From: Mycobacterium parmense
GTDB lineage: Bacteria; Actinomycetota; Actinomycetes; Mycobacteriales; Mycobacteriaceae
NCBI RefSeq assembly: GCF_010730575.1
Contig: NZ_AP022614.1
Location: 4,092,001 to 4,156,000, forward strand
Reading direction: 5' to 3'
Length of the DNA: 64,000 bases
Made by a program: the position numbers and the translations under genes. The notes beneath the pieces are model-generated. The model was not told the origin of the DNA. It ran no database searches and was given only the letters and a program-made list of their open reading frames with translations. Of this stretch, positions 54,471-62,637 are shown one piece after another. The stretch's first letter is position 1. Each line of letters opens with the position of its first letter.

Positions 54471-54737
54471 GTGAGCGGTGAACGGGTGCCCGGCGGAGTA
54501 GTGCACAAACTCCCCGCGGACCTGCGCGAGTCGTTGATCGGCAATGCGGCGGCCCTGGCCGCGTGGAAAGACATCACCCCGCTGGCCCGCAACGAGTTCA
54601 TCTGTTGGGTCGAGGACGCCAAGCAGCAGGCGACGCGGGTGCGCCGCATTCGCCGGACCCAGGAAGAACTCGAGGAGGGAAAGCGCCGGCCGTGCTGTTG
54701 GCCCGGGTGCAAACATCGCGAACGCACCCGAAGTTAG
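54471..54737 (+). CDS. YdeI/OmpD-associated-type small protein
   Basis: An 88-residue protein resembling the C-terminal part of the YdeI/OmpD-associated (bacteriocin-protection) family. KLPADLRESLIGNAAALAAW and ARNEFICWVEDAKQQATRVR are typical. The tail is basic with a CCWPGC cysteine cluster. The GTG start at 54471 is the best available. It is divergent from the gntR operon with a 231-base spacer. Function is not established. Confidence 0.72.
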   Translation: MSGERVPGGVVHKLPADLRESLIGNAAALAAWKDITPLARNEFICWVEDAKQQATRVRRIRRTQEELEEGKRRPCCWPGCKHRERTRS

Positions 54738-54752
54738 GCGACGGCGAGCCGG

Positions 54753-54773
54753 GCCGGCGGCGCGCTAGCCGGC
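54753..54773. terminator. Possible hairpin between convergent genes
   Basis: GCCGGC at 54753-54758 and 54768-54773 can pair with a 9-base loop, between the YdeI-type gene and the convergent secreted-protein gene (its right arm includes that gene's last codons). Support is weak. Confidence 0.3.
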
Positions 54774-55256
54774 GTAATCCATCGGTGGCCCGCCGCCGTG
54801 TCCCAGGTCGCGGCCGGCCACGGCGGTCGCCAGCGCCTTGCCGCCCTCGAGAGTCCCGACGATGTCCACATGCTGATCCACGGCGAATTGCATTGCGGGC
54901 GTTCGCAAATGGCTGCCGTCGCTACCGATCACCGCGGTGTTCGGGGTCACGACGTAGGTCTGGGTGTACCCGTTGGCGCTCCGCGCCGTCACCGAGTTCG
55001 CCGACACGGCTATCAGCGTGCCCTCTTGACTGACCGTTTGTGTGCCCTGGGGTTGCGCCGGGCCGGTCACCGAGGCACCGTCCGCAGGACATTCGGAATC
55101 CGCGGCGCTCACCATCAACGCCGCCAGGCTCGCCGCGCACAGCAACGAAGCCGACCCGACGTGACATGTCGTCGCGGCGAGCGCGATCCGGTGCCGCGCG
55201 CGCGGCCCGATCGTCAGCCCACGTTGCTTTCCCGGCATTCGGTGCCTGGAACCCAT
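54765..55256 (-). CDS. Secreted or anchored protein with OB-like domain, DUF5666-like
   Basis: A 163-residue exported protein. A basic N-terminus and hydrophobic stretch (about 24-46) form a signal or anchor, ending near SAADSECPADG. The mature part has beta-strand repeats: GTLIAVSANSVTARSANGYT, TYVVTPNTAVIGSDGS and DQHVDIVGTLEGGKALATAV, similar to DUF5666-type OB domains. The start at ATG 55256 is fixed by GGGGAGGAG at 55262-55270, 5 bases upstream. It is downstream of the cyclopropane synthase gene on the same strand (143-base gap). Role unknown. Confidence 0.75.
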   Translation of the reverse strand: MGSRHRMPGKQRGLTIGPRARHRIALAATTCHVGSASLLCAASLAALMVSAADSECPADGASVTGPAQPQGTQTVSQEGTLIAVSANSVTARSANGYTQTYVVTPNTAVIGSDGSHLRTPAMQFAVDQHVDIVGTLEGGKALATAVAGRDLGHGGGPPMDYAG

Positions 55257-55399
55257 GCCCGCTCCTCCCCGCCGTTCGCAGCCGAGAGAGCGCTGCCCAG
55301 CGCCAGCCTCTGCAGGCGCGCGGTCTGGGAATTCCCGCGGGCCCGGGGCGGCAAACCAACGTCGCCGCCGCCCGGCCGGGGGCCGCACCCGTCGGCTTG

Positions 55400-56284
55400 T
55401 CAGCCTTTGGCGAGCGTGAACTGCGCGACGTCGGTGTAACCCTCGCGGAAAAGGTCGGCGCAACCCGTCAGGTACTTCATGTACCGGTCGTAGACCTCCT
55501 GGGACTGGATCGCGATCGCCTCGTCGCGGCGCCCCTCGAGGGCGCCCGCCCAGGTGTCCAGCGTGCGGGCGTAATGCGGACGCAGCTGCTGCACCCTCTT
55601 GACCGCAAAGCCGGCGCGTTCCGCGTGCTCTTCGACGGTCTTGGCGCTGGGGAGGTCTCCACCCGGGAAGATCTCGTCCATGATGAATTTCATGAACCGC
55701 AGCTTGGTCATGGTGATGGGGAGTCCGCGCTCGCTGAACTCCTCTCTGCTGGGCTGGATGATGGTGTGCAGGAGCATCACACCGTCGGCAGGCAGCGCCT
55801 CGTAGGCCATCTTGAAGAAGTCGGCGTAGCGGTCGCGCCCGAAGTGTTCGAACGCGCCGATCGACACGATTCGGTCCACCTTCTCGTCGAACTGCTCCCA
55901 GCCCTGCAGCAGCACCCGTTTCGTGCGCGGGCTGGGGTGCTCGTCGAGGCGCTGCTGGACATGCGCCTGCTGGTTGCGGCTCAGCGTCAAGCCCACGACG
56001 TTGACGTCGTACTGCTCGAGCCCGCGAACGATGGTGGTTCCCCAGCCGCACCCGATGTCCAGCAGCGTCATCCCCGGCCGCAAGCCCAGCTTGCCCAGGG
56101 ACAGGTCGACCTTGGCGATCTGCGCCTGTTCCAGCGTCATGTCGTCGCGCTCGAAGTAGGCGCAACTGTAGGTGCGGGTCGGGTCGAGGAAGAGCGCGAA
56201 AAACTCGTCGGACAGGTCATAGTGCGCCTGCACGTCCTCGAAATGCGGCTCCAAGCTGAGGGTCTCGCTGGGTTTTTCGGGCAA
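55400..56284 (-). CDS. Mycolic acid cyclopropane synthase (PcaA/MmaA2-like)
   Basis: A 294-residue SAM-dependent methyltransferase that modifies meromycolate double bonds in the cell envelope. HYDLSDEFFALFLDPTRTYS, CAYFERDDMTLEQAQIAK, the SAM motif LLDIGCGWGTTIVRG, IGAFEHFGRDRYADFF and LHTIIQPSREEF match the CmaA/MmaA/PcaA family. From memory, the N-terminus (PHFEDVQAHYDLSDEFF) and the end (YDRYMKYLTGCADLFREGYT) are closest to PcaA. The only in-frame start is TTG 56284, with GAAGG upstream. Which mycolate position it acts on cannot be told. Confidence 0.92.
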   Translation of the reverse strand: MPEKPSETLSLEPHFEDVQAHYDLSDEFFALFLDPTRTYSCAYFERDDMTLEQAQIAKVDLSLGKLGLRPGMTLLDIGCGWGTTIVRGLEQYDVNVVGLTLSRNQQAHVQQRLDEHPSPRTKRVLLQGWEQFDEKVDRIVSIGAFEHFGRDRYADFFKMAYEALPADGVMLLHTIIQPSREEFSERGLPITMTKLRFMKFIMDEIFPGGDLPSAKTVEEHAERAGFAVKRVQQLRPHYARTLDTWAGALEGRRDEAIAIQSQEVYDRYMKYLTGCADLFREGYTDVAQFTLAKG

Positions 56285-56610
56285 GGCACAACCTTCGACG
56301 TTGACTTTAATATTTTGGACGGCGCGATCGAAACGGGTCGCCGCGCTGGTATGCCAGTGTATCCGCCCGTTGACGGGGCACGTGGTGGTGACGTGCGGAC
56401 GCCCGCCGCCGCGCCGGCACCACGACGAGCGCGGGCGAGGTTGCTGTCGAAAATCGCTGCGCCGTAATCCGATTCAGCCGAATGCGGCCCGGGGCTGACG
56501 CCCACGACAATTTCGCAGCGGGACTGCCCGGATTTGCTGAGTTGACTGGTTGTAGCGCGTGGGACACGATGGCCGCACGCGCGGGCGGTCACGATAGGGT
56601 GGGGATCGGA
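56285..56610. other. Intergenic region between divergent cyclopropane synthase and hemerythrin genes
   Basis: A 326-base spacer holding both promoters. An AT-rich patch at 56301-56317 may supply the -10 of the cyclopropane synthase gene. TTGACT (56542-56547) with CACGAT 17 bases later is a weak candidate for the hemerythrin gene. No coding sequence is convincing. Confidence 0.45.
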
Positions 56611-57186
56611 ATGGCTGACATCACCATGTTGATCCTCGCCGACCACGATTGGTTTCGCGAACAATTCGCCCAGCTGGACTATCTGCAGGCGCAGACGCCG
56701 GTCGACCGGGGCGCGCTCGCGCGGGTGTGGCGCCCCCTCGCCGACAAGCTCGACGTGCACGCCTACATCGAAGAGAAGATCTTCTACCCGCAGCTGTTGA
56801 AGCGTGGCACCGCCGACGCCGAGGGCGAAACGCTCGACGCCATCGGGGATCACAATGACATTCGCGACGGGGTTCGTGACGCCAACGCGGCCCAGCTCGG
56901 CACCGAGGAGTGGTGGGCGGCCGTCGGGCGCACGCGGGTTGCCAACGACGAGCACATGGGCGAAGAGGAACGCGAGGGACTGTCCGACTTCCGTCGCAAT
57001 GCGCCGATCGGTCTTCGCGAAGCGCTCGGAGAGCAGTACAGCGAATTCATGCGCCGCCATCCGACCACCGAGGGTCTTCAGATCGAAGACCGCGACCCTC
57101 AGGCCTACGTCGACAGCATCGAAAACGGCGAACGCTCCCAACCGGCCGACTTCTCCCTGCGCATCGGCAGCCTCAAGGGCAAGTGA
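56611..57186 (+). CDS. Hemerythrin HHE-domain protein
   Basis: A 191-residue hemerythrin-like protein with a di-iron four-helix bundle. Candidate ligands are LADHDWFREQF, DVHAYIEEKIFYP, IGDHNDIRDGV and NDEHMGEEE, giving the HxxxE pattern. Such proteins sense or bind O2, NO or peroxide, or store iron in mycobacteria. ATG 56611 follows GGGGATCGGA; an in-frame ATG at 56482 would add a non-conserved extension. It precedes an MHS-type transporter on the same strand. Confidence 0.88.
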   Translation: MADITMLILADHDWFREQFAQLDYLQAQTPVDRGALARVWRPLADKLDVHAYIEEKIFYPQLLKRGTADAEGETLDAIGDHNDIRDGVRDANAAQLGTEEWWAAVGRTRVANDEHMGEEEREGLSDFRRNAPIGLREALGEQYSEFMRRHPTTEGLQIEDRDPQAYVDSIENGERSQPADFSLRIGSLKGK

Positions 57187-57275
57187 CGAGCCGTGACCGG
57201 GGCGAAACCGACGAAAAGTGTGGTCAGGGTCGCAGCCGGTTCGGTCCGGGAATGTTGTGGGTACGCGACCTGTCG

Positions 57276-58661
57276 ATGAATAATCGTCGCCGCCGGAGGA
57301 AGTGGCTACGCAGGGAGATCCGGGTCGCTGATCCCACAGCCATGCGTCGGACCATCGCGGGAACCGCGATCGGCAACTTCATGGAGTGGTACGACTTCGG
57401 CGTCTACGGCTACATCGCCACCACCATCGCCCAGGTGTTCTATCCGGGCAACAACGTCAACGGCGTCCATCTCATCGCCACCTTCGGCACCCTGGCCGCG
57501 GCGTTCGTGGTGCGCCCGCTCGGCGGTGTGATCTTCGGTCCGCTCGGCGACCGGATCGGGCGCCAGCGGGTCCTGGTGATCACGATCCTGCTGATGACGG
57601 TGGGCACGACCACCACCGGCCTGCTGCCCGGCTACGACCAGATCGGCATCTGGGCACCCATCCTGCTCGTCGTCGCCCGTGTCTTCCAGGGATTGTCGAC
57701 CGGCGGCGAGTACGTCGGAGCCATGACCTACCTCGTCGAGCAGGCTCCCGACCGCAAACGCGGCATGATGGTGGGCTTCCTTCCCCTCGGCAACCTGGTC
57801 GGTTTCGTGGTTGCCGGCCTGTTGGTGTCGAGCATGCAAGCGCTGTTGCCCAACAGCGCCATGGTGGCCTGGGGCTGGCGGATTCCGCTGCTGCTTGCCG
57901 CGCCGTTGGGTGCGGTTGCGCTGGTCATGCGGCTGCGCCTCAAGGAATCGAACGCCTACCAGAACGTGAGCGCCGACGAGTCCGGCGGCGGCCATCAGTT
58001 CCGGCACACGATCGTGGAGCAGCGCAGGCCCCTGCTGATCTGCATGGCCCTCGTTTTGACCTCACAGGTCGCCGACTTCATGCTGACCGGATACCTGCCC
58101 ACCTACCTGAAGGTCTTCGTCCGGGTCGACCACACCGCGGGGCTGGTGATGATAGTGACGACGCTGGCCATCCTGATGGCGGCGGTCGTGTTCGTCGCGA
58201 TGCTGTCGGACCGCATCGGCGTCAAACCGATCATGTGGACGGGCTGCGGACTGTTGATCGTGGGTTCGATCCCGGCGTTCCTGTTCATCCAATTCGGCCG
58301 CATCTACCCGGTGATCTTCATCGGCGTGCTGCTGATCGGTCTGATGGAGCTCTGCTTCGACAGCACCACGCCGGCTACCCTGCCGGCGCTGTTTCCCACC
58401 AGGGTGCGCTACGGGGCGCTGGCGATCTCCTACAACGTCTCGATATCGGCGGTGGGCGGCACGACCCCGCTGATCGCCCAGGCACTGATCTCGGCCACGG
58501 ACGACCTCATGGTGCCGGCCTACATGCTGATCTTCGCGGGCGTGGTGGGGGCGATCACGCTGTTGTTCACGCCCGAGGTCGCCGGCCAGCGCCTGCCGGG
58601 ATCGGGGCCGGCGGTGGAAAGCGAGCAGGATGCTCGCGAGCTGGCCAAGGGAATGACTTAG
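57276..58661 (+). CDS. MHS-family MFS transporter (ProP-like)
   Basis: A 461-residue metabolite:H+ symporter with 12 helices. The N-terminal TAIGNFMEWYDFGVYGY is the hallmark of the MHS family (ProP, KgtP, citrate and shikimate carriers). RPLGGVIFGPLGDRIGRQ is the MFS loop 2-3 motif, and VARVFQGLSTGGEYVGA is also diagnostic. It would import a compatible solute or organic acid. Start ATG 57276 or 57252 cannot be separated. It ends in a strong bidirectional terminator. Confidence 0.9.
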   Translation: MNNRRRRRKWLRREIRVADPTAMRRTIAGTAIGNFMEWYDFGVYGYIATTIAQVFYPGNNVNGVHLIATFGTLAAAFVVRPLGGVIFGPLGDRIGRQRVLVITILLMTVGTTTTGLLPGYDQIGIWAPILLVVARVFQGLSTGGEYVGAMTYLVEQAPDRKRGMMVGFLPLGNLVGFVVAGLLVSSMQALLPNSAMVAWGWRIPLLLAAPLGAVALVMRLRLKESNAYQNVSADESGGGHQFRHTIVEQRRPLLICMALVLTSQVADFMLTGYLPTYLKVFVRVDHTAGLVMIVTTLAILMAAVVFVAMLSDRIGVKPIMWTGCGLLIVGSIPAFLFIQFGRIYPVIFIGVLLIGLMELCFDSTTPATLPALFPTRVRYGALAISYNVSISAVGGTTPLIAQALISATDDLMVPAYMLIFAGVVGAITLLFTPEVAGQRLPGSGPAVESEQDARELAKGMT

Positions 58662-58685
58662 GCGGTCCACCGCCGATCGGACCGC
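58662..58685. terminator. Bidirectional terminator containing the stop codons
   Basis: GCGGTCC (58662-58668) and GGACCGC (58679-58685) form a perfect 7-bp stem with a 10-base loop, extendable by TTA/TAA with one bulge. It exactly fills the gap between the convergent MHS-transporter and formate/nitrite-channel genes. Confidence 0.7.
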
Positions 58686-59524
58686 TAATCCGACTGCTGA
58701 TCCGACGCTGCCTCCACGTCGGCGCGCTCCTCGAGCAACCGGTCCTTGCTGCGCAACAGCCGCAGCAGCGTCACGAAGATGAGCCCGCCGGCGACGTTGC
58801 CCACGACCGTGTAGCTGAACCAGCGCAGCCAGTCCAGGTAGCCGAAGGGGGCGACGTGGGTGTCGAGCGCACCGAAGATCAGCAGCGAGTCGAGGATCGA
58901 GTGGAACATCCTCAGCCCCGCCAACAGAAACGCCCCCGCAATGGCGGCGGCTATTTTGCCGGGCACCGAATCGGTCCCGTGCTGCATGCGGGTCATCAGG
59001 GTGATCGTCATGCCGCCGAGCACCGACAGCGCCAGCGTCTGCGGCGACAACGGGGCGGTGGCGAAGTGGGCCGCCGTTTCGATGGTCTGGGCGCGCAACT
59101 CGGGGAAGCCCGTCATGATCAGCCCCATGATCACCCAGCCGCCGACGAGGTTGGCGAACAGCGTGCCGCCCCACAGCTGAGCCAGTTGTCGCAGGCTCGC
59201 GCGTTTGGCGGCCACGGTCACGACGGGCACGATGAAGCCCTCGGTGAACAGCTCGCTGCGCCCGAGCAGGAGGGCCAGGAAGCCGATCGAGAACGCCAGG
59301 CCCGCGACCAGGGGGCGATGGGTGACGGAAAGCACCGACAGGTAGGCGAGCACACCCAGGGCCACCTCGGTGCCGCCGAAAAAGCCGGTGACCAGCACCA
59401 CCCGCCAGCCGCGGTGCAGGCGCTGGGTGCCCTCGTTCAGCATTCTGCTGAAGGCGTCCTCGAGCTCGTCCTCGATCGGGCTGTCATATTGGCCGAGCTG
59501 ACGTTGAATCTCACGCGCGGGCAT
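58685..59524 (-). CDS. Formate/nitrite transporter (FNT)-family channel
   Basis: A 279-residue membrane protein of the FocA/NirC (FNT) family with six helices. GFFGGTEVALGVLAYLSVLS, FSIGFLALLLGRSELFTEGF and LWGGTLFANLVGGWVIMGLI match the channel's repeated half-helices. Members pass formate, nitrite, hydrosulfide or acetate. The N-terminus (QRQLGQYDSPIEDELEDAFS) is a cytoplasmic extension. ATG 59524 has GAGGAA 6 bases upstream. The permeant is unknown. Confidence 0.88.
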   Translation of the reverse strand: MPAREIQRQLGQYDSPIEDELEDAFSRMLNEGTQRLHRGWRVVLVTGFFGGTEVALGVLAYLSVLSVTHRPLVAGLAFSIGFLALLLGRSELFTEGFIVPVVTVAAKRASLRQLAQLWGGTLFANLVGGWVIMGLIMTGFPELRAQTIETAAHFATAPLSPQTLALSVLGGMTITLMTRMQHGTDSVPGKIAAAIAGAFLLAGLRMFHSILDSLLIFGALDTHVAPFGYLDWLRWFSYTVVGNVAGGLIFVTLLRLLRSKDRLLEERADVEAASDQQSD

Positions 59525-59587
59525 CTTGGGTTCCTCACTGGCAAACGTCGGCGAACTGCACGAATACCCGTTTCCCGGACGCCGCTG

Positions 59588-59634
59588 CGCCGGGCCGGCC
59601 GTTAGGTAGGACACAGCACATTGCCGGCCCGGCG
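59588..59634. repeat. Inverted repeat, 12-bp arms
   Basis: CGCCGGGCCGGC (59588-59599) and GCCGGCCCGGCG (59623-59634) are exact reverse complements with a 23-base spacer. It could fold in the FNT leader RNA or act as an operator. Confidence 0.55.
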
Positions 59635-59642
59635 ACGGCACG

Positions 59643-59728
59643 GTGAAAAACCCGGCCCGGTAACGGTTTTGGTGCACCCGCGGCCGCCATTTCGCTTGCC
59701 GTGTGAGAAACCCGGGCCCGGGTATACC
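59643..59728. repeat. Two palindromic direct repeats 60 bases apart
   Basis: GTGAAAAACCCGGCCCGGTA starts at 59643 and GTGAGAAACCCGGGCCCGGG starts at 59703. Each contains a palindrome: ACCCGGCCCGGT core (59650-59661) and ACCCGGGCCCGGGT (59710-59723). The phase of 60 bases suggests paired regulator sites. Confidence 0.5.
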
Positions 59729-59829
59729 TGGCTTGTGTTCGCACCGAGGCGCCGTCTGCGCGCTCCTTCCGCTTACCCGGTCAACCCGCGAGGGGCTCAT
59801 CCCGTCGCCGTGCCCATGCGGGCACGGGG

Positions 59830-61815
59830 ATGACCCGGCCCAAGCCGGTCCCCGACGACCTGCGGAAGGTGGCCGCCGCGCACGGGGTGGCCACCTCCTA
59901 CCGCAACGAGCGGCGCGAGCCGGTCGAGGTCGACGCCGACGTGGTGATCCGGGTGCTCGGCCTGCTCGACGTCGAGGCCGGGACCGAAGCCGACCGGCGG
60001 CGCGAAATCGCCAGGCTGGAGAAATGCGACCGGGCGCGCACGGTGGCCCCCACCGTCGCCGTGCGGACGGACGGCCAAGCCCGGCCGCTGCCCGGGGCCG
60101 CCCTCTTGGTCGGTGAGGACGGCACCCACACCGAGGTACGCGACGAGCTGCCCGCCGGGCTGGCACCGGGCTGGTACCGGCTGCACACACGGGACGGGCA
60201 GGAGGCGACACTGGTGGCCGCCCCGCCGCAAGTGCCCCCGACGCCCGGCGCGTGGGGGTGGATGCTGCAGCTCTACGCCTTGCGCTCGGCGCGCTCCTGG
60301 GGGATCGGCGACCTCGGCGACCTGCGCGAGTTCGTGCACTGGACCGCCTCCCAGCACGGGGCTGGCGCAGTGCTGCTCAACCCGCTGCACGCGCCCGGTC
60401 CGACCCATCCCGTGCAGCCTTCGCCGTACACGCCGTCGAGTCGACGATTCGCCAATCCGCTGGCGTTACGCGTCGAGGACCTGGACGCCTATCGGCGAGC
60501 GGACCCGGACACCCGCGCGGAGGTGGACGCGCTGCGGGTTTCGCCCGACACCCCGCGGATCGACTACGACCTGGTGTGGGCGGCCAAGCGGTCGGCGCTC
60601 GAGCTGCTGTGGCGCGCCGAGGGCCGGCCGTCGCCCCTGGATGCGTCGCACGCCGCGGGGTTGCGAGATTTCGCCACGTACTGCGCGCTGGCCGAGCGGC
60701 ACGGCGGCCGCTGGACCCGCTGGCCCGAGCCGCTGCGCGACGTCAACGGATCCGCCGTCGCGGACGCCCGCCGGCAGCTGGCGCCGAGGGTGGCGTTCCA
60801 CGCCTGGGTGCAGCAACGGTGCGCCGAGCAACTGAGCGCCGTGCGCGACGCCGCGCGAGACGCCGGCATGGCGCTGGGCGTGCTGCATGACCTCCCTGTG
60901 GGCGTGGACGCCGACGGCGCCGACGCCTGGGCGCTGGCCGACGTGCTCGCTCCAGGGGTGAGCGTCGGGGCGCCGCCGGACAACTTCACCCCGCGCGGAC
61001 AGGACTGGGGACTGCCGCCGTGGCGGCCGGACCGCCTGGCCGCCACCGGCTACGCCCCGCTGCGGGACATGCTGCGCGCCGTGCTCGGCCACGCCGACGG
61101 CCTGCGGATCGACCATGTCGCCGGCCTGTGGCGCCTATGGTGGATCCCGCCGGGCGACGGCCCCGACCGGGGCACCTACGTCCACTACGACGCCGACGTC
61201 ATGCTCGCGGTCCTGGCGCTGGAAGCCCACCGCGCGGGCGCCGCCGTCATCGGCGAGGACCTGGGCACCGTCGAACCGGAGGTCACCGAGGCCTTAGCCG
61301 GCAACGGGATGCTGGGGTGCGCCGTGTCGTGGTTCACCCGCGACCAATCGGCGCCCGGCGAGCCCCTGCTTCCGTCCGCGCGCTGGCCGTCACGGGCGGC
61401 TGCGAGCCTGTCGACGCACGACCTGCCCACCGCGGCGGGCTTCCTGCGCGGCGAACACGTGCGTGCGCGCGCAGACCTCGGCCTGCTCAACGACGTGCCG
61501 GCCGAGCAGGCCACCGCCGACCGGGAGCGGGCCGAGTGGCTGGCGTTGCTGCGCTCGGAGGGGCTGCTGACGGAACCCGATCCGGGCGAGGCGGCGATCA
61601 TCGCCGCGATGCACCGGTTCCTGGCGTCCACGCCGAGCCGGCTCAAACTGATCTCGCCCTACGACGTGCTTGCCGAGCCCCGGCAGCCGAACCTGCCCGG
61701 CACGGTCGACGAGTACCCCAACTGGCGGTTGCCGCTGCCGCAGACACTCGAAGAGCTGCGCGCCGACCCGAGGGTCGCCGCGATCACCGCCTTCTTCCGG
61801 CCGGCCGCGCACTAA
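59830..61815 (+). CDS. malQ: 4-alpha-glucanotransferase
   Basis: A 661-residue GH77 amylomaltase that disproportionates maltodextrins in glycogen/alpha-glucan metabolism. An actinobacterial N-terminal beta domain (about 1-140) precedes the barrel. The catalytic residues lie in GLRIDHVAGLWRLWWIP (nucleophile Asp), AAVIGEDLGTVEPEV (acid/base Glu) and SLSTHDLPTAAG (stabilising Asp). ISPYDVLAEPRQPNLPGTVD is the conserved C-terminus. ATG 59830 gives the expected length; the ortholog in M. tuberculosis is Rv1781c. Confidence 0.95.
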   Translation: MTRPKPVPDDLRKVAAAHGVATSYRNERREPVEVDADVVIRVLGLLDVEAGTEADRRREIARLEKCDRARTVAPTVAVRTDGQARPLPGAALLVGEDGTHTEVRDELPAGLAPGWYRLHTRDGQEATLVAAPPQVPPTPGAWGWMLQLYALRSARSWGIGDLGDLREFVHWTASQHGAGAVLLNPLHAPGPTHPVQPSPYTPSSRRFANPLALRVEDLDAYRRADPDTRAEVDALRVSPDTPRIDYDLVWAAKRSALELLWRAEGRPSPLDASHAAGLRDFATYCALAERHGGRWTRWPEPLRDVNGSAVADARRQLAPRVAFHAWVQQRCAEQLSAVRDAARDAGMALGVLHDLPVGVDADGADAWALADVLAPGVSVGAPPDNFTPRGQDWGLPPWRPDRLAATGYAPLRDMLRAVLGHADGLRIDHVAGLWRLWWIPPGDGPDRGTYVHYDADVMLAVLALEAHRAGAAVIGEDLGTVEPEVTEALAGNGMLGCAVSWFTRDQSAPGEPLLPSARWPSRAAASLSTHDLPTAAGFLRGEHVRARADLGLLNDVPAEQATADRERAEWLALLRSEGLLTEPDPGEAAIIAAMHRFLASTPSRLKLISPYDVLAEPRQPNLPGTVDEYPNWRLPLPQTLEELRADPRVAAITAFFRPAAH

Positions 61816-61832
61816 CCGCCAACGTCTTCGTC

Positions 61833-62588
61833 CTACGCGCGCCGCAGGACCAGCAACTCGCCGGTGATCGCTCCCTCCTTGAGCAGCCGCCCCATGCCTG
61901 CGCTCTGCTGGTCGGCCAGTTGCCAGGCCTCCGTCTGGCCGTAGCGGTCGGCGAGCGCGTCGGTGACGGCGTCGACGCGTTCGTTCCAGTCGTCGGGAAT
62001 CTCCGGTAGGTCGGCGGTGCGAAGCCAGTGCTCGACGTCGAGCGCGGAGTCCTGCACGAGTTCGCGGAGCCCGTCAGGGCTCGGGAAGTGGTTGCCCTCG
62101 GTCATGTCGTCCGAGATGTCCCCGCGGGCGACGAACACGAGCAAGCCGATGGCCCCGTCCGGCGACACCGTTCGCCGCAGCTCGCGCAGGAGTTCGATCT
62201 GGTCCGCCGTCGTGCACAGCACCCCTAGCGACCAGGCGGCGTCGAAGCTCGAGTCCGCCAGGGGCAGGCGCGACGCGTCGGCCTGGACCACCGGGAAGCC
62301 GAACAACCGCCTCGCCGCGCGGCACGCTCCCGCTTCGGGCTCGGCGAGGACCGGCAAGACCTGGCCGGCTCGCGCTGCATACGCCGCGGGACCGCCAACG
62401 CCCGCGCCGCAGTCCAACAGACGGTCACCGGCAGCCAAGCCCATCCGGTCGATCAGCCAATCCAGGGCGGCGGGGCTTCCGCTTCCGCGGCATCCGGCGG
62501 GCACGTGATAGTCCGGGCCGAGGTCCTCCGCCACCTCCGCCGTCCATTCCGCGACCGTACCGAACTCGGCCTCCATCGCTTCTGTCAT
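61833..62588 (-). CDS. Class I SAM-dependent methyltransferase
   Basis: A 251-residue methyltransferase. SAM motif I is RLLDCGAGVGGPAAYAAR; motif II/III follow in FPVVQADASRLPLADSSFDA and a post-motif LRELRRTVSPDGAIG. The N-terminus GPDYHVPAGCRGSGSPAALD resembles ubiquinone/sterol-type methyltransferases. It converges on malQ (17-base gap) and is about 50 bases downstream of the methylenetetrahydrofolate-reductase-like gene, suggesting an operon around one-carbon metabolism. Acceptor unknown. Confidence 0.85.
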   Translation of the reverse strand: MTEAMEAEFGTVAEWTAEVAEDLGPDYHVPAGCRGSGSPAALDWLIDRMGLAAGDRLLDCGAGVGGPAAYAARAGQVLPVLAEPEAGACRAARRLFGFPVVQADASRLPLADSSFDAAWSLGVLCTTADQIELLRELRRTVSPDGAIGLLVFVARGDISDDMTEGNHFPSPDGLRELVQDSALDVEHWLRTADLPEIPDDWNERVDAVTDALADRYGQTEAWQLADQQSAGMGRLLKEGAITGELLVLRRA

Positions 62589-62637
62589 CTCGCCTCCGTC
62601 TCCCCATCGCTTCGCTCTGCATCGTCAGAGCCGGACG

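Larger units (their letters stand above)
59525..59829. other. Intergenic region between divergent FNT and malQ genes
   Basis: A 305-base spacer carrying a 12-bp inverted repeat and two palindromic near-identical motifs exactly 60 bases apart (see separate entries). Promoters for both genes should lie here. No coding sequence is convincing. Confidence 0.5.
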
